Shown one piece after another: positions 1-10,258 of a stretch of DNA of 51,916 nt. Under the pieces are notes generated by a model. The model did no database searches, had not been told where the DNA came from, and was given only the letters and a program-made list of their open reading frames with translations. Source of the DNA: Bartonella gabonensis (GTDB lineage: Bacteria > Pseudomonadota > Alphaproteobacteria > Rhizobiales > Rhizobiaceae); contig NZ_CAHOYM010000005.1 in NCBI RefSeq assembly GCF_903679515.1, positions 14,214-66,129 of the forward strand. Direction: 5' to 3'. The number at the start of each line of letters is the position of its first letter. Within the stretch, counting starts at the first letter, position 1. The translations under genes and the position numbers were made by a program.

Positions 1-223
1 AAGTTTTTTATATTATCTCTTAAATATTTTATCCCTATGCTAATCGTGTTTGTAATACGCAAGCAAATAGTTTTTTCTTCATCATAAAAAACTCTTCGAT
101 GAAAAAATTTTACTGTATTCATTATTTTTATTTATAAGAAATAAGTATAAATTATGTTTATAAAGCAAATCATTCATACAATATGAAAACTTTATGTTAT
201 TGAAATTGAGAATTTAAAAGTAC
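1..223. other. AT-rich intergenic sequence downstream of lysC
   Basis: No open frame with a ribosome-binding site and no RNA gene is visible. The stretch is very AT-rich and follows the 3' end of lysC. A neighbouring gene may begin outside the window. Confidence 0.6.
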
Positions 224-1480
224 TTAACTCTTATCCAGTCCATAAACAGCATGTAATGTTCTCACCGCAAGTTCAGTATAAGCGCTATCAATCAAAACAG
301 AAATCTTAATCTCGGAAGTTGTGATTGCTTGAATATTAATACCTTTTTCAGCCAAAGCCTTAAAAGCTGTAGCCGCAACACCTGCATGGCTGCGCATTCC
401 AACACCAATCACAGATATTTTGGCAAGATCGCTTTCAAATTGGATAACATCAAATCCAATTTCTTTGCGATTTTTTTCAAGAAGTGCAACAGCTTTTTCT
501 ACATCTGCTGATGGTACAGTAAAAGTCATATCCGTTTTTGAACCATCTTCAGAAATATTTTGCACAATCATATCAACATTAATGCACTCTTCAGCCAAGG
601 GACCAAAAATTGCTGCCGAAATCCCTGGACGATCGGCAAGTCGACGGAGAGAAATTTGTGCTTCATCTTTAGCAAAAGCAATACCAGTAACATTTTGTTG
701 TTCCACGATTTCATCCTCATCGCAAATAAGTGTTCCAGAAGAACTCATTGGATCCTCCATACTGAATGCATCAGAATCCTCAAAACTTGAACGTACAAAA
801 GTACGAACCTTATGAAGCATGGCCAATTCAACAGAACGAACCTGTAAAACTTTTGCCCCAAGAGAAGCCATTTCCAGCATTTCTTCAAAAGCTACTTTTG
901 GTAAACGGCGCGCTTTCGGTTCTATACGTGGATCCGTTGTATAAACACCATCCACATCAGTATAAATATCACAACGATCAGCTTGTACAGCTGCTGCTAT
1001 AGCAACAGCACTTGTATCTGATCCCCCACGTCCTAAAGTAGAAATCCGATTATCTGCAGATAACCCCTGAAAACCAGAAATAACGGCAACCTGACCTTCC
1101 TGAAAACACTTTATTAAAAAAGATCCATCAATATCAGTAATACGCGCACGACCATGCGCATTGTCTGTATGAATAGGGATTTGCCAACCAAGCCACGAAC
1201 GTGCATTGATCCCCATCGTTTGAAGTGTCAAAGCCAACAAACCTGAAGTGATCTGTTCACCAGAAGCAACCACAACATCATATTCACGAGCATCTCTATG
1301 GTTGGGCGAAGCATCACACGTCCACTGAACAAGCTCGTTGGTTTTCCCCGCCATCGCAGAGACTACAACAGCAACCTCATTGCCTGCATCAACCTCTCTT
1401 TTGACATGCCGTGCAACATTATGAATACATTCAATGTTTGCTACAGATGTTCCTCCAAATTTCATGACAATACGCGCCAT
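224..1480 (-). CDS. lysC: Aspartate kinase
   Basis: Phosphorylates L-aspartate to 4-phospho-aspartate, the entry step to lysine, threonine, methionine and diaminopimelate for peptidoglycan. The N-terminal motif VMKFGGTSV and the internal GRGGSDTSAVA segment are hallmarks of the amino-acid kinase fold. The C-terminal third holds two ACT regulatory repeats (around VTGIAFAKDEAQISL and KISVIGVGMRSHAGVA), so feedback control by an end product is expected. I choose the ATG at 1480 (MARIVMKFGG) over two upstream TTG codons; this gives 418 aa, the usual size for monofunctional aspartokinases. The gene is divergent from ubiG with about 200 bp between them, an arrangement common in Rhizobiales. Confidence 0.95.
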   Translation of the reverse strand: MARIVMKFGGTSVANIECIHNVARHVKREVDAGNEVAVVVSAMAGKTNELVQWTCDASPNHRDAREYDVVVASGEQITSGLLALTLQTMGINARSWLGWQIPIHTDNAHGRARITDIDGSFLIKCFQEGQVAVISGFQGLSADNRISTLGRGGSDTSAVAIAAAVQADRCDIYTDVDGVYTTDPRIEPKARRLPKVAFEEMLEMASLGAKVLQVRSVELAMLHKVRTFVRSSFEDSDAFSMEDPMSSSGTLICDEDEIVEQQNVTGIAFAKDEAQISLRRLADRPGISAAIFGPLAEECINVDMIVQNISEDGSKTDMTFTVPSADVEKAVALLEKNRKEIGFDVIQFESDLAKISVIGVGMRSHAGVAATAFKALAEKGINIQAITTSEIKISVLIDSAYTELAVRTLHAVYGLDKS

Positions 1481-1676
1481 CAACAATACTCTTAATTTTT
1501 AAGTTTCTTATCTCAAACCACAATGAAAATAAGATCCTACCCACCGTATCAATAAATTACCTCTCCACATACAGAATATCTATCATTTGTGCAAGTTTCA
1601 TTATAATTATATTAATTTTTCTTGACTTTGTATAAAAGCTACTGGACTTGATCATTAAAAATAAAAGGAAGGCAAC

Positions 1677-2420
1677 ATGATAGATGAAACACGAACAACT
1701 GTTGATCAAAGTGAAATTGATCACTTTTCACGTATTGCTGTAGAATGGTGGAACCCACAAGGAAAATTTCAACCTCTTCACCAATTTAATCCAACACGTC
1801 TTGCTTACATCAGAGAAAAAATCTGTTTAGAATTTAATCGTGACCCTGTTTCACTGACGCCCTTTAACAATTTAAAAATTCTTGATATCGGCTGTGGAGG
1901 AGGATTATTATGTGAACCAATGGCGCGTCTTGGCGCTATCGTTGTAGGCGTTGATGCCGCACAAACCAATATTGAAGTCGCAAAAATCCATGCAGCCCAA
2001 AATGACCTTTCAATTGATTATCGCACGACGACGGCTGAAGCACTCGCCAATGAAGGAGAAAAATTTGATATTATCCTTAATATGGAAGTTGTCGAACATG
2101 TCGCTGACGTTAATCTCTTCATAAAAGCGACAGCAAAAATGCTGAAACCACAAGGGGTGATGTTTGTCGCAACACTCAACCGCACGTGGAAAGCATGGGC
2201 GCTTGCTATTGTAGGCGCTGAATATATCCTCCGTTGGCTCCCTAAAGGAACCCATGATTATAAAAAATTCCTAAAACCTCGAGAACTTAAAAATTTCTTA
2301 TCAAAAAACGCTCTGACTGTCATTGATGAAATAGGTATTACTTATAATCCATTAAACGACAACTGGAATCGCTCAAAAGATATGGATGTTAACTATCTGC
2401 TTCTGGCAAAACGGTCTTAA
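1677..2420 (+). CDS. ubiG: Ubiquinone biosynthesis O-methyltransferase
   Basis: SAM-dependent O-methyltransferase that carries out both O-methylations of the ubiquinone ring. The sequence (247 aa) shows the family signature near the N-terminus ([20 protein letters not shown]), SAM motif I ([14 protein letters not shown]), the acidic post-I residue (VVGVDAA) and the [11 protein letters not shown] segment. The start ATG at 1677 has a good ribosome-binding site (AAAAGGAAGG) about 5 bases upstream. It is transcribed divergently from lysC and converges on grxC, whose stop lies about 20 bp away. Confidence 0.95.
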   Translation: MIDETRTTVDQSEIDHFSRIAVEWWNPQGKFQPLHQFNPTRLAYIREKICLEFNRDPVSLTPFNNLKILDIGCGGGLLCEPMARLGAIVVGVDAAQTNIEVAKIHAAQNDLSIDYRTTTAEALANEGEKFDIILNMEVVEHVADVNLFIKATAKMLKPQGVMFVATLNRTWKAWALAIVGAEYILRWLPKGTHDYKKFLKPRELKNFLSKNALTVIDEIGITYNPLNDNWNRSKDMDVNYLLLAKRS

Positions 2421-2440
2421 GAGTATGTCATTTACAGCGA

Positions 2441-2695
2441 TTACATGTCTTGCAATAAAGAATTGAGTTTTCCCTCAGCTTCTAAAGCATAAAGATCATC
2501 ACAACCGCCAACGTGATAATCACCGATAAAAATTTGTGGAAATGTATTACGTCCATTCGCACGCTGTACCATTTCTTGACGAAGGGATGTGGAAGCATCA
2601 ATATCTGTATATTTTACGCCTTTTTTGTCCAGCAAATCACGTGCTTTTGTGCAATAAGGACAATTAGGGCGTGTATAAATAATTATCTCTTTCAT
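2441..2695 (-). CDS. grxC: Glutaredoxin 3
   Basis: Small thiol-disulfide oxidoreductase (84 aa) that uses glutathione to reduce protein disulfides and ribonucleotide reductase. The dithiol active site CPYC lies at residues 12-15 (TRPNCPYCTKA). The cis-proline and glutathione-binding segments are seen in RNTFPQIFIGDYHVGGCDDL. It is probably co-transcribed with comF, which lies upstream on the same strand 46 bp away. Confidence 0.95.
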   Translation of the reverse strand: MKEIIIYTRPNCPYCTKARDLLDKKGVKYTDIDASTSLRQEMVQRANGRNTFPQIFIGDYHVGGCDDLYALEAEGKLNSLLQDM

Positions 2696-2741
2696 AAGTA
2701 TTATCCTCCAAGTATTTTTTTATAATATCTACTTTAAGTTC

Positions 2742-3530
2742 CTATTGAGAAGAAGGAAAAATAGAATCTTCTTTAAGGACACGCGAAAATGTTAGCACAT
2801 CAACCTGTCGTGCGCCTGCATATTTTAATGCAGCAGCTGCTGCTGTGACTGTTGCACCCGTTGTAAATACATCATCAATCAGTAAAACAGAACATCCTTT
2901 GAGATATTTTTTAACTTTATGCGAAACCTTAAAAGCATTTTTTACGTTAAGTTTTCTCTCTCTCAAAGAAAGACTAACCTGCGGACGCGTATGCCGACAA
3001 CGAACAAGCCAACTCGGTTTTAAAAGCTTTTTTTGCGATGCTGCAATATAACGCGCAAGCTCAGCAGATTGATTATAACGTCTCTGCCAAAAACGACGAA
3101 AATGCAATGGAATAGGAATAATAACATCACATTCATCAATAACCTCACGTCCAGCAAAAATCATCCAATTGGCCATAAAAGATGCCAATTCTATATGATC
3201 ATCGTATTTTAAGCGCGTCACCAAAGTGCGTGCAAGCCCTTTATGAACAATGACTGAACGAACTCGTGAAAAAGGATAAGAATTGCGAAGCGCTTCACCA
3301 CTAAGAAAACCATCTCCCATATCACAAACAAAAGGCGTCCCCATAACAGGGCAATAAGGTTTCGTGATAAATTGAAGGTCTCTCCAACATTCAGAGCAAA
3401 TCGTGCCATAAGTAGAAACATTTTGCTTACATCCAGGACAAATTGGTGGATAAAGCATCGTTTTAAAGCGTTCAATGAATTGACTTAATATATCCCCGCT
3501 ATTTAAAGCCGCTTCTCGAAAATAAAACAT
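2742..3530 (-). CDS. comF: ComF family phosphoribosyltransferase-like protein
   Basis: 262-aa protein of the ComF/GntX family. The N-terminal zinc-ribbon cysteines (CPGC and CSEC, around residues 33-52) are followed by a phosphoribosyltransferase fold with the PRPP motif VLLIDDVFTTGATVTAAA near residue 220. In other bacteria ComF proteins take part in DNA uptake; in alphaproteobacteria the role is not settled. It lies directly upstream of grxC, likely in one operon, and is divergent from the methyltransferase gene at 3728. Confidence 0.88.
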   Translation of the reverse strand: MFYFREAALNSGDILSQFIERFKTMLYPPICPGCKQNVSTYGTICSECWRDLQFITKPYCPVMGTPFVCDMGDGFLSGEALRNSYPFSRVRSVIVHKGLARTLVTRLKYDDHIELASFMANWMIFAGREVIDECDVIIPIPLHFRRFWQRRYNQSAELARYIAASQKKLLKPSWLVRCRHTRPQVSLSLRERKLNVKNAFKVSHKVKKYLKGCSVLLIDDVFTTGATVTAAAAALKYAGARQVDVLTFSRVLKEDSIFPSSQ

Positions 3531-3727
3531 TATAAATTTAGGCTTTTACAAGTTCTCCGTAGAACAAAAGTTCCTTTGTATTTCCTCAATTTATAAATTT
3601 CATTCCTTTAAAAACTCTTAACCTCCTATAAACTTATTTTTCTTTCATATTATAAACTTGACAGAGCGCGCACAAATATGAACCTTTTCAAAATATATTC
3701 TTTCATAGATCGAAAGTGCTCCACAAT

Positions 3728-4606
3728 ATGTCACACCCTCTAATTTTTGATCATAACCGCATTGAACAATTCCGCAAACGCGCCTTCCAAAAAGCAAAAA
3801 AAGGATATGACTTCTTACTCTCTCTCATGGCAGAAGATCTCTATAAACGTCTTAGCACTGTTGATCGCCTCTTTACATTAGCCCTCGATTTACACAGCCA
3901 TACAGATCTTGCCATGAACGCTCTCATGAAATCTGGAAAAGTTTGTTCTATAGAATGTGTTGAGACCGATACGCTTTATCAAAGCCATGACAAAAAATTT
4001 CATTTACGTCAGCGAGAAATTCTTGATTTGCCTCAAAATTACTGCGATCTTATCGTTTCACTTCTTTCATTACAATTGACGAACGATACCCCTGGTATTC
4101 TAAGCCAGATCAAAAACACCCTTAAACCAGATGGTTTATTTCTGGCTGTTATGACAGGAGCGGGTACACTCAAAGAATTACGTGAATGCCTCCTACAAGC
4201 TGAAATTGAAATTTATGGTGGAGCAAGCCCTAGGATCTATCCTTTTGCCGACATTCGTGATGTTGGCGCTCTTCTACAGCGTGTTGGCTTTGCTCTTCCT
4301 GTAGCAGACGTTGAAGATATCATGATACGTTATAATACAATGTTTGATCTTATGCACGATCTTAAAGCGATGGGAATGCAAAATGCCCTCATCAATCGCT
4401 CACGACGCCCTGTCTCTAAACGCTTTTTTCTCCGTGCTGCTGAAATCTATGCACAAAAATTTAGCGATCCTGATGGACGTATTCGTGCACATTTTTCTTT
4501 CATCTGGCTCTCAGGTTGGGCTCCTCACCCCAATCAACAAAAACCCCTACATCCTGGTTCAGCGCAAATATCCCTTAGAGATGTTCTACAATCGAAAAAA
4601 ACATAG
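3728..4606 (+). CDS. SAM-dependent methyltransferase, BioC/NDUFAF5-like
   Basis: 292-aa class I methyltransferase. The C-terminal part carries the conserved block PDGRIRAHFSFIWLSGWAPH with PLHPGSA after it, typical of the alphaproteobacterial and mitochondrial NDUFAF5-type branch. Relatives hydroxylate or methylate respiratory complex I subunits or act in biotin synthesis; the actual substrate here is not known. I prefer the ATG at 3728 (MSHPLIFDHNRIEQF) to an upstream GTG at 3716, because this start matches the usual beginning of the family. It is divergent from comF and converges on the symporter gene. Confidence 0.85.
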   Translation: MSHPLIFDHNRIEQFRKRAFQKAKKGYDFLLSLMAEDLYKRLSTVDRLFTLALDLHSHTDLAMNALMKSGKVCSIECVETDTLYQSHDKKFHLRQREILDLPQNYCDLIVSLLSLQLTNDTPGILSQIKNTLKPDGLFLAVMTGAGTLKELRECLLQAEIEIYGGASPRIYPFADIRDVGALLQRVGFALPVADVEDIMIRYNTMFDLMHDLKAMGMQNALINRSRRPVSKRFFLRAAEIYAQKFSDPDGRIRAHFSFIWLSGWAPHPNQQKPLHPGSAQISLRDVLQSKKT

Positions 4607-4617
4607 TTTCATAAAAC

Positions 4618-5973
4618 TTATTTTTCAAAAATACTTTTGTCCGTTGTTCGTAATATTTGACTGGTGATCGTTCCAGCTAACATTGAATCACTTACATTTA
4701 AGGCTGTACGTCCCATATCAATCAGCGGCTCAATAGAAATAAGTACAGCAACCAAAGAAACAGGAAGCCCCATAATGGGGAGTACTATTAATGCCGCAAA
4801 AATAGCGCCTCCACCCACACCAGCAACACCAATAGAACTCAACGTTACAACACCAACAAGCGTAGCAGTCCACATAGGATCAAGAGGATTAATACCCACG
4901 GTCGGTGCAATCATGGTCGCAAGCATCGCTGGATAAAGACCGGCACAGCCATTTTGTCCAATTGTTGCCCCAAAAGAAGCCGCAAAACTCGCAATGGATT
5001 GCGGTATACCTATCCACTGTGTTTGCGCTTCAATATTCAAAGGAATACTTGCAGCACTTGAACGACTGCTAAAAGCAAATGTCAAAACCGGCAAAACCTT
5101 TTTAAAAAAACGGAAGGGATTAATTCCTGATATGCCGAGCAACACACCATGAATTCCAAACATAAGGATAATACCAACATAAGACGCGATAACAAAAACC
5201 AATAAATTTAAAATATCTGCAACGTGCGAAGATGCTCCTACTTGCGTCATAAGTGCAAAAATACCATAAGGCGTTAAAGAAATAACAATACGAACTAACC
5301 GCATAATCCAAGCTTGTGTCACTTGAATAAATAACAGGGCTTTTTCCCCTTTTTCTAGCTCATCTTTCTTTAAAAGAAGAACCGCAGCTCCTAAAAATGA
5401 GGCAAAAATAACAACACTGATGATTGATGTACGCTTAGAACCACTTAACTCAGCAAAGGGGTTCTTAGGAATCAAGGATAAAATCATCTTTGGAATATTC
5501 ATAACTCCAAGTTGAGAAATACGATCTCCAAGAACAGCAGAAACTTTTTGCCCTTCATAGACCAAACCATTTGCGGTCAAACCAAAGGCATTCACTACCA
5601 AAACACCAACCAACGCTGAAAGAGCCGTTGTAAAGAGCAATATGGAAATGGTCATTATACTCATTTTTCCAACAGCATAAACAGAATGCAAATGAGCAAC
5701 CGCTGAAACGATAGAGATAAAAACCAATGGCATAACAATCATTTGTAGTAACAAGATATAGCCATTCCCAACAATGTTAAACCATTCAACGGATTTCAAC
5801 AAAGTGGCTTCACCTTCTCCATAAATAACTTGCAAAACACCACCAAAAATCAAGCCAAGGATAAGCCCCAGCATAACACGGAGTGAAAGACTCCATTGCA
5901 TTCTCTTGCTTTGGGCAATCCATAATAAAAAAATAACAAATAGAAATAAATTGATGAAAAAATTAAATGTCAT
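4618..5973 (-). CDS. Sodium:dicarboxylate symporter family, TcyP-like cystine transporter
   Basis: 451-aa inner-membrane carrier with about eight to nine hydrophobic helices and two re-entrant regions. The Ser-rich loop ([15 protein letters not shown]) and the segment around [18 protein letters not shown] fit the DAACS family, and the general layout is that of L-cystine symporters TcyP/YdjN. Likely role: uptake of cystine or dicarboxylates. The gene stands alone and ends 11 bp from the convergent methyltransferase gene. The substrate is inferred from family resemblance only. Confidence 0.85.
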   Translation of the reverse strand: MTFNFFINLFLFVIFLLWIAQSKRMQWSLSLRVMLGLILGLIFGGVLQVIYGEGEATLLKSVEWFNIVGNGYILLLQMIVMPLVFISIVSAVAHLHSVYAVGKMSIMTISILLFTTALSALVGVLVVNAFGLTANGLVYEGQKVSAVLGDRISQLGVMNIPKMILSLIPKNPFAELSGSKRTSIISVVIFASFLGAAVLLLKKDELEKGEKALLFIQVTQAWIMRLVRIVISLTPYGIFALMTQVGASSHVADILNLLVFVIASYVGIILMFGIHGVLLGISGINPFRFFKKVLPVLTFAFSSRSSAASIPLNIEAQTQWIGIPQSIASFAASFGATIGQNGCAGLYPAMLATMIAPTVGINPLDPMWTATLVGVVTLSSIGVAGVGGGAIFAALIVLPIMGLPVSLVAVLISIEPLIDMGRTALNVSDSMLAGTITSQILRTTDKSIFEK

Positions 5974-6738
5974 TGTCTATGCCCAGTCTATATCCACTAT
6001 ATGTTATGATTGATGGTGAATAATATGCATAATTCAAAATCAATGCATAATATTTAAAACTAAGGTATAAAGCTTACAAGGTTTTTAAAAAGTTATTATT
6101 TTTTTAATTTATAGATTAAAAGAGAATTTTTTATCTACGAATAACCGTTTAAAGAAAATAAATAAATTTATTCCCCTACTCTTTCAAATTGACGATTTTA
6201 TAAAATAATTTAAACCTATCTTATTCTATCAATGACCTTATCCCTTTCTTTTGCCTTTGGAATTGAAAAGAGCTTTCTTCAAAAATGATTCATAAAAAAA
6301 CGAACATTCATAAATTTTCTGAAAAATAAAAACCATAAAGCTCCTCTTGCCAATTTTATGGACAGCACTCTCAAAAACTTTAATCACCCCTTCAAATATA
6401 ATTATTTTATTGAAAACAACTGTGATTACATCCTTTCTTTGCTTTCAATGAAAACTTTTGGAGAAAGCTTTTTTGTTTTTCGAAATTCTCTTTATAGGCA
6501 TAAAAATATGCCCTCTCAAAAACAAGAAAATCATTAATGTAAAGGCTTTAAAAATCACAATGCCTATTGAAAATCAATACAACTAATAATGTATAGCATT
6601 ACTCAAAACAATCTGAAACACAATGCCAACAAAAATTCCATATATCCTGCCGATATAACCAAATTCAGTGATACCAACCGTCATAATAGCCGTATGCAAT
6701 ATCGGTCTATTTATCCAAGATAAGGAGTTAAATCACTC
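5974..6738. other. Long AT-rich intergenic region without a clear gene
   Basis: About 765 bp between divergent genes. It contains only short open frames without ribosome-binding sites (for example a 29-codon frame at about 6449-6538). I see no RNA gene. Promoters for both flanking genes must lie here. Long empty spacers of this kind are common in reduced, decaying genomes. Confidence 0.5.
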
Positions 6739-6972
6739 GTGAAACGGACCATAACATCTATTGTTTTATCTTTTCTCTTAACACTTTTGTTTGCTGTATT
6801 AATATCACTTGGATATCCGAAAGTGAACGATCTGACTCTGTACGATGGACTTTATCAGTCATACTTCAATAAAAACCATAGAAATCTAGAATATCGCGAA
6901 AAAAAGGAAATAGCAAAAGAATATATAAAAATGTTTAAGGGTAAGATGGAACCCGTCACATCTACAGAATAG
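6739..6972 (+). CDS. Small hypothetical protein with N-terminal membrane segment
   Basis: 77-aa protein not recognised. It starts at a GTG preceded by a good ribosome-binding site (AAGGAG at 6722-6727, spacing 11). Residues 1-25 (MKRTITSIVLSFLLTLLFAV onward) form a signal peptide or membrane anchor, followed by a charged, lysine-rich tail (YREKKEIAKEYIKMFKGK). It is probably exported or membrane-bound. It stands alone between two long empty spacers. Confidence 0.6.
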   Translation: MKRTITSIVLSFLLTLLFAVLISLGYPKVNDLTLYDGLYQSYFNKNHRNLEYREKKEIAKEYIKMFKGKMEPVTSTE

Positions 6973-7599
6973 GATAAGGAATCGTTTTAGAAATATTGAA
7001 TGGAACAACAAATTGAATTTTCATCATTCGATATTTTAAAGTATGACTAAAGAATACTTATTTTTTGTGGATGCTTTATTATTTTTAGATAAAGAATCCC
7101 AGTATGAAAGTCTGCTAAGTAGTCAAATAGGATGCTATTTGATTTATCGTATAATGGTACCAAAAAGGTACAAGCCCCCATGCAATCTTGCTATTAAAAC
7201 ATCAGTTAGGAATCGTACTCTACGTTTTTAAATAATAAAAGAAGTGTTGTGGCTTACCAGCATAACAAACTAAGGTTTTGTATTTTTATTCGAGGTTATT
7301 GAATATAAATAATATTTTTTATCCCCCTTCATAAGAGGAATGAGACAAGCAGATAAAAAATGTTTGATAAAAAGCTCAATAGACCAAATCATCTTCAGCA
7401 CAAAGATACAACATGGAGGATATGGAAATATCGTAATAGTATATAGGTATAAAAGTCACAGTTCCTAAAATATCTTTTTATTATTTCCTTTATGAGAAAT
7501 GTTAAAAGCAAGGCAATATGCTCTCTAAGGCAAATGAGTCAATAAGCCGTCAAGGTGATATGCATTTTTAAAAAAGTAGACAATATTTTTGCCTTAAAT
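6973..7599. other. Intergenic region with small hairpin, no convincing gene
   Basis: About 630 bp. A 62-codon open frame at 7043-7231 has no ribosome-binding site and no recognisable similarity. A small perfect inverted repeat GTACC-AAAAA-GGTAC lies near 7157-7172. Nothing else can be supported. Confidence 0.4.
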
Positions 7600-8973
7600 T
7601 TAATAGGCACATTCTAAAAATATAGGTTCTACAGACCCATCCCAAATAGAAGAGTAATGAGACAAAAATTTTTCAGCATCTGTTTGCCCCCTTGCCACAA
7701 TCTCTTCTAAAGGATTAAGGAAATTTGTTTCATCAAAACCATTTGCATCATACTGTTTGCGATTTTTTAAGCCCTTGCGTGCAATAGCAACAGCCTGACG
7801 GGCTAATTCTAAAAGAATAGTTTGACGAAAAGGGGTTTTAAACCCTTCTTTTGGAACGCGTTGGCGCATGTCTAAAACTTCTTCAAAACACCAATCTTTG
7901 GTCAAAGCCTCTGCCTCGTTAAGCGCTTCTTTATCATAAAGAAGCCCAACCCAAAAAGCCGACAAGGCACAGATACGCTTCCAAGAACCGCAATCAGCGC
8001 CTCTCATTTCTAAAAACCTTTTTAAGCGAACTTCGGGAAATAATGTTGATAAATGATTAATCCAATCTCCCATGTTTGGAATTGAATTTGCAACTTTTCC
8101 TTTTAATGCTCCTTTCATAAACTGACGAAACGTTATATGTGTACAATCATAATAACGACCATCACGTACAATAAAATACATGGGAACATCAAGGGCCCAT
8201 TCAACGTAATCAGCAAAACCAAAACGCTCAGAAAATATAAAGGGAAGAACACCTGTTCTCTGATTATCCGTATCACGCCAAATTTCAGAACGCCACGACA
8301 AAAAGCCATTTGGGCATCCTTCTGTAAAAGGTGAACTGGCAAATAATGCGGTTGCAATGGACTGTAACTTCATGGATACTTGCATTTTTCGCCGCATATC
8401 ACTTTCAGATGAAAAATCAAGATTAACCTGAATTGTTGATGTACGATACATCATATTAAGACCATTATGCCCAACTTTCGGCATATAATCAGTCATAATC
8501 TGATAACGTGATTTAGGCATTTTCGGCGTTTCAGCTAACGTCCACTTTGGGCTAGCTCCCATCCCCAAAAAACCAATACCCAATGGTTCTGCAATTTTCT
8601 TGAGAAGAGCTAAATGCTCCATCAGCTCATGATAAGTATGACCTACTGTTTTTAATGGTGCTCCAGATAATTCAAACTGTCCCCCAGGTTCCAAAGAAAT
8701 AGCCCCCTGATCAATTGATCCTACGAGCCCAATAATATTTCCTTCATCTAAAATAGGTTTCCATCCTAAAGCGCTTTGCATCCCCTCTAACAACGCTCGG
8801 ATTCCCCTCTCACCGTCATAAGGAACAGGACGAAAACCATCTCTATAAAACGGAAATTTTTCATGTTCTGTACCAATACACCAATCTTCTTCTACTTTAT
8901 ACCCCCCTTGGAAATAGCTAACCAAGGAATCTAAGTTATAAATTTCACTTTCATCCATTATATCAAGCGCCAT
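7600..8973 (-). CDS. gshA: Glutamate--cysteine ligase
   Basis: ATP-dependent ligation of L-glutamate and L-cysteine, the first step of glutathione synthesis. The 457-aa protein is of the alphaproteobacterial/plant GCS2 type: IGTEHEKFPFYRDG near residue 38, the SLEPGGQFELSGAPL block near residue 93, and the conserved MRGADCGSW region near residue 324. It follows rsmE on the same strand with a 68-bp gap, so the two are probably co-transcribed. Confidence 0.93.
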   Translation of the reverse strand: MALDIMDESEIYNLDSLVSYFQGGYKVEEDWCIGTEHEKFPFYRDGFRPVPYDGERGIRALLEGMQSALGWKPILDEGNIIGLVGSIDQGAISLEPGGQFELSGAPLKTVGHTYHELMEHLALLKKIAEPLGIGFLGMGASPKWTLAETPKMPKSRYQIMTDYMPKVGHNGLNMMYRTSTIQVNLDFSSESDMRRKMQVSMKLQSIATALFASSPFTEGCPNGFLSWRSEIWRDTDNQRTGVLPFIFSERFGFADYVEWALDVPMYFIVRDGRYYDCTHITFRQFMKGALKGKVANSIPNMGDWINHLSTLFPEVRLKRFLEMRGADCGSWKRICALSAFWVGLLYDKEALNEAEALTKDWCFEEVLDMRQRVPKEGFKTPFRQTILLELARQAVAIARKGLKNRKQYDANGFDETNFLNPLEEIVARGQTDAEKFLSHYSSIWDGSVEPIFLECAY

Positions 8974-9041
8974 AACTTATCGCATCCTATTATTAGTATT
9001 ATCATCTTAAATGAATTGTTTAAAATGATTTTACAGACATC

Positions 9042-9785
9042 TCAATCCATTGACCAATCTCCCACGGTAGCATTAAGAAGAGCTAAAGCCGCAACAGCAG
9101 CAGTGTCAGCGCGTAAAATGCGTGGACCTAATGATATTGAAACCACAAAAGAATGCTTTTTTAAAAAGCGCCGCTCTTCTTCACTAAATCCACCTTCTGG
9201 TCCAATGAGAACACCAGGTGTTGTAACATCACGCTTTTTAAAAGAAGATAATGGATTATGCGATTTATACTCTTCATCACAAAAGAATAAAGGCTGTGTC
9301 TCATCCCAACGTGCTAAAAGATCTGCTAATGATAGAGCCGATACGCATTCAGGAAGAGATAAAATGCCACATTGTTCAGAAGCTTCAATAACATTAGCCT
9401 CCATACGTGCCATATTGATACGCGTAACCTGTGTATGATGCGTTATAACAGGTTGCAAAATCGATACTCCCATTTCAACAGCCTTCTGCACCATATAATC
9501 TAAACGCGCATTTTTGAGTGGAGCAAAACAATAAATGAGATATGAAGGCTTCGTTTGCAATCTTTCTTGATGAATAAGCCGAACCACAACAAATTTTTTT
9601 CCAACGGTAATAAGCCTAGCAAGCCATTCACCATCCTGTCCATTAAAAAGTAAAATTTCTGCTCCTACTTGCATCCGCAAAACACGCACAAGATAAGAAG
9701 CTTGTGCTCCCTCTATTTTTATTTCTTTATTCCAAGCAAGTGGCTGCTGAATAAATAATCTTTTAAGTTTATAATTTATGCGCAT
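9042..9785 (-). CDS. rsmE: 16S rRNA (uracil-1498-N3)-methyltransferase
   Basis: 247-aa SPOUT-class methyltransferase that modifies U1498 of 16S rRNA. It shows the N-terminal PUA-like part (RLFIQQPLAWNKEIKI) and the C-terminal knot signature GVLIGPEGGFSEEE followed by SLGPRILRADTAAVAALAL. It lies upstream of gshA on the same strand, an order common in Rhizobiales. Confidence 0.93.
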   Translation of the reverse strand: MRINYKLKRLFIQQPLAWNKEIKIEGAQASYLVRVLRMQVGAEILLFNGQDGEWLARLITVGKKFVVVRLIHQERLQTKPSYLIYCFAPLKNARLDYMVQKAVEMGVSILQPVITHHTQVTRINMARMEANVIEASEQCGILSLPECVSALSLADLLARWDETQPLFFCDEEYKSHNPLSSFKKRDVTTPGVLIGPEGGFSEEERRFLKKHSFVVSISLGPRILRADTAAVAALALLNATVGDWSMD

Positions 9786-10017
9786 AACAAAATCGTGCTA
9801 AAATTCACTGTGATCCTCAAAAAATGGAAGAAAAATATATAACAAAAAGAAAAAATTATATCTATAGAGCTCTCATATATAAAGAATTATAGGTTTTTTT
9901 TAATTTTATGAGATAATAATTGGAACCAATGGAATTTTAAGTGATTCTGCTTATCATAAAATTTTATGATAATTCACCATTGCATTCAGTTTTTGATTGC
10001 ATGATTGGAGGAAAAAT

Positions 10018-10161
10018 ATGTCTGCTAAAAAAGCTGCAATTATTACTATTACTACTTTCTTAGTCTTTATTCTGGTCGCTGTCGGGATTGGCTCGGTTGA
10101 AGCAGATGGAAAGTACACAATCTCCACAGATGGTTATGGTATTTCTTCTAAGATTCAATAA
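10018..10161 (+). CDS. Very small single-pass membrane protein
   Basis: 47-aa frame with a strong ribosome-binding site (GGAGGAAA, about 4 bases before the ATG). It begins MSAKKAAIITITTFLVFILV, giving one hydrophobic helix (residues 6-26), and continues with a short polar tail GSVEADGKYTISTDGYG. It is not recognised. The good ribosome-binding site and clean helix-plus-tail structure argue that it is real. It lies between divergent rsmE and the end of the AsmA gene. Confidence 0.6.
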   Translation: MSAKKAAIITITTFLVFILVAVGIGSVEADGKYTISTDGYGISSKIQ

Positions 10162-10258
10162 GTACTCATCAATTTATTTTTTAAAGTTTCATAATAACTT
10201 ATTATTTTTAAGAAATTCTATAAAATTCTTAACCAATGCTCATAATGAAGAATGACGA

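Noticed and set aside
7043-7231. 62-codon plus-strand frame
   Set aside because: No ribosome-binding site, no similarity, and isolated in a long AT-rich spacer.
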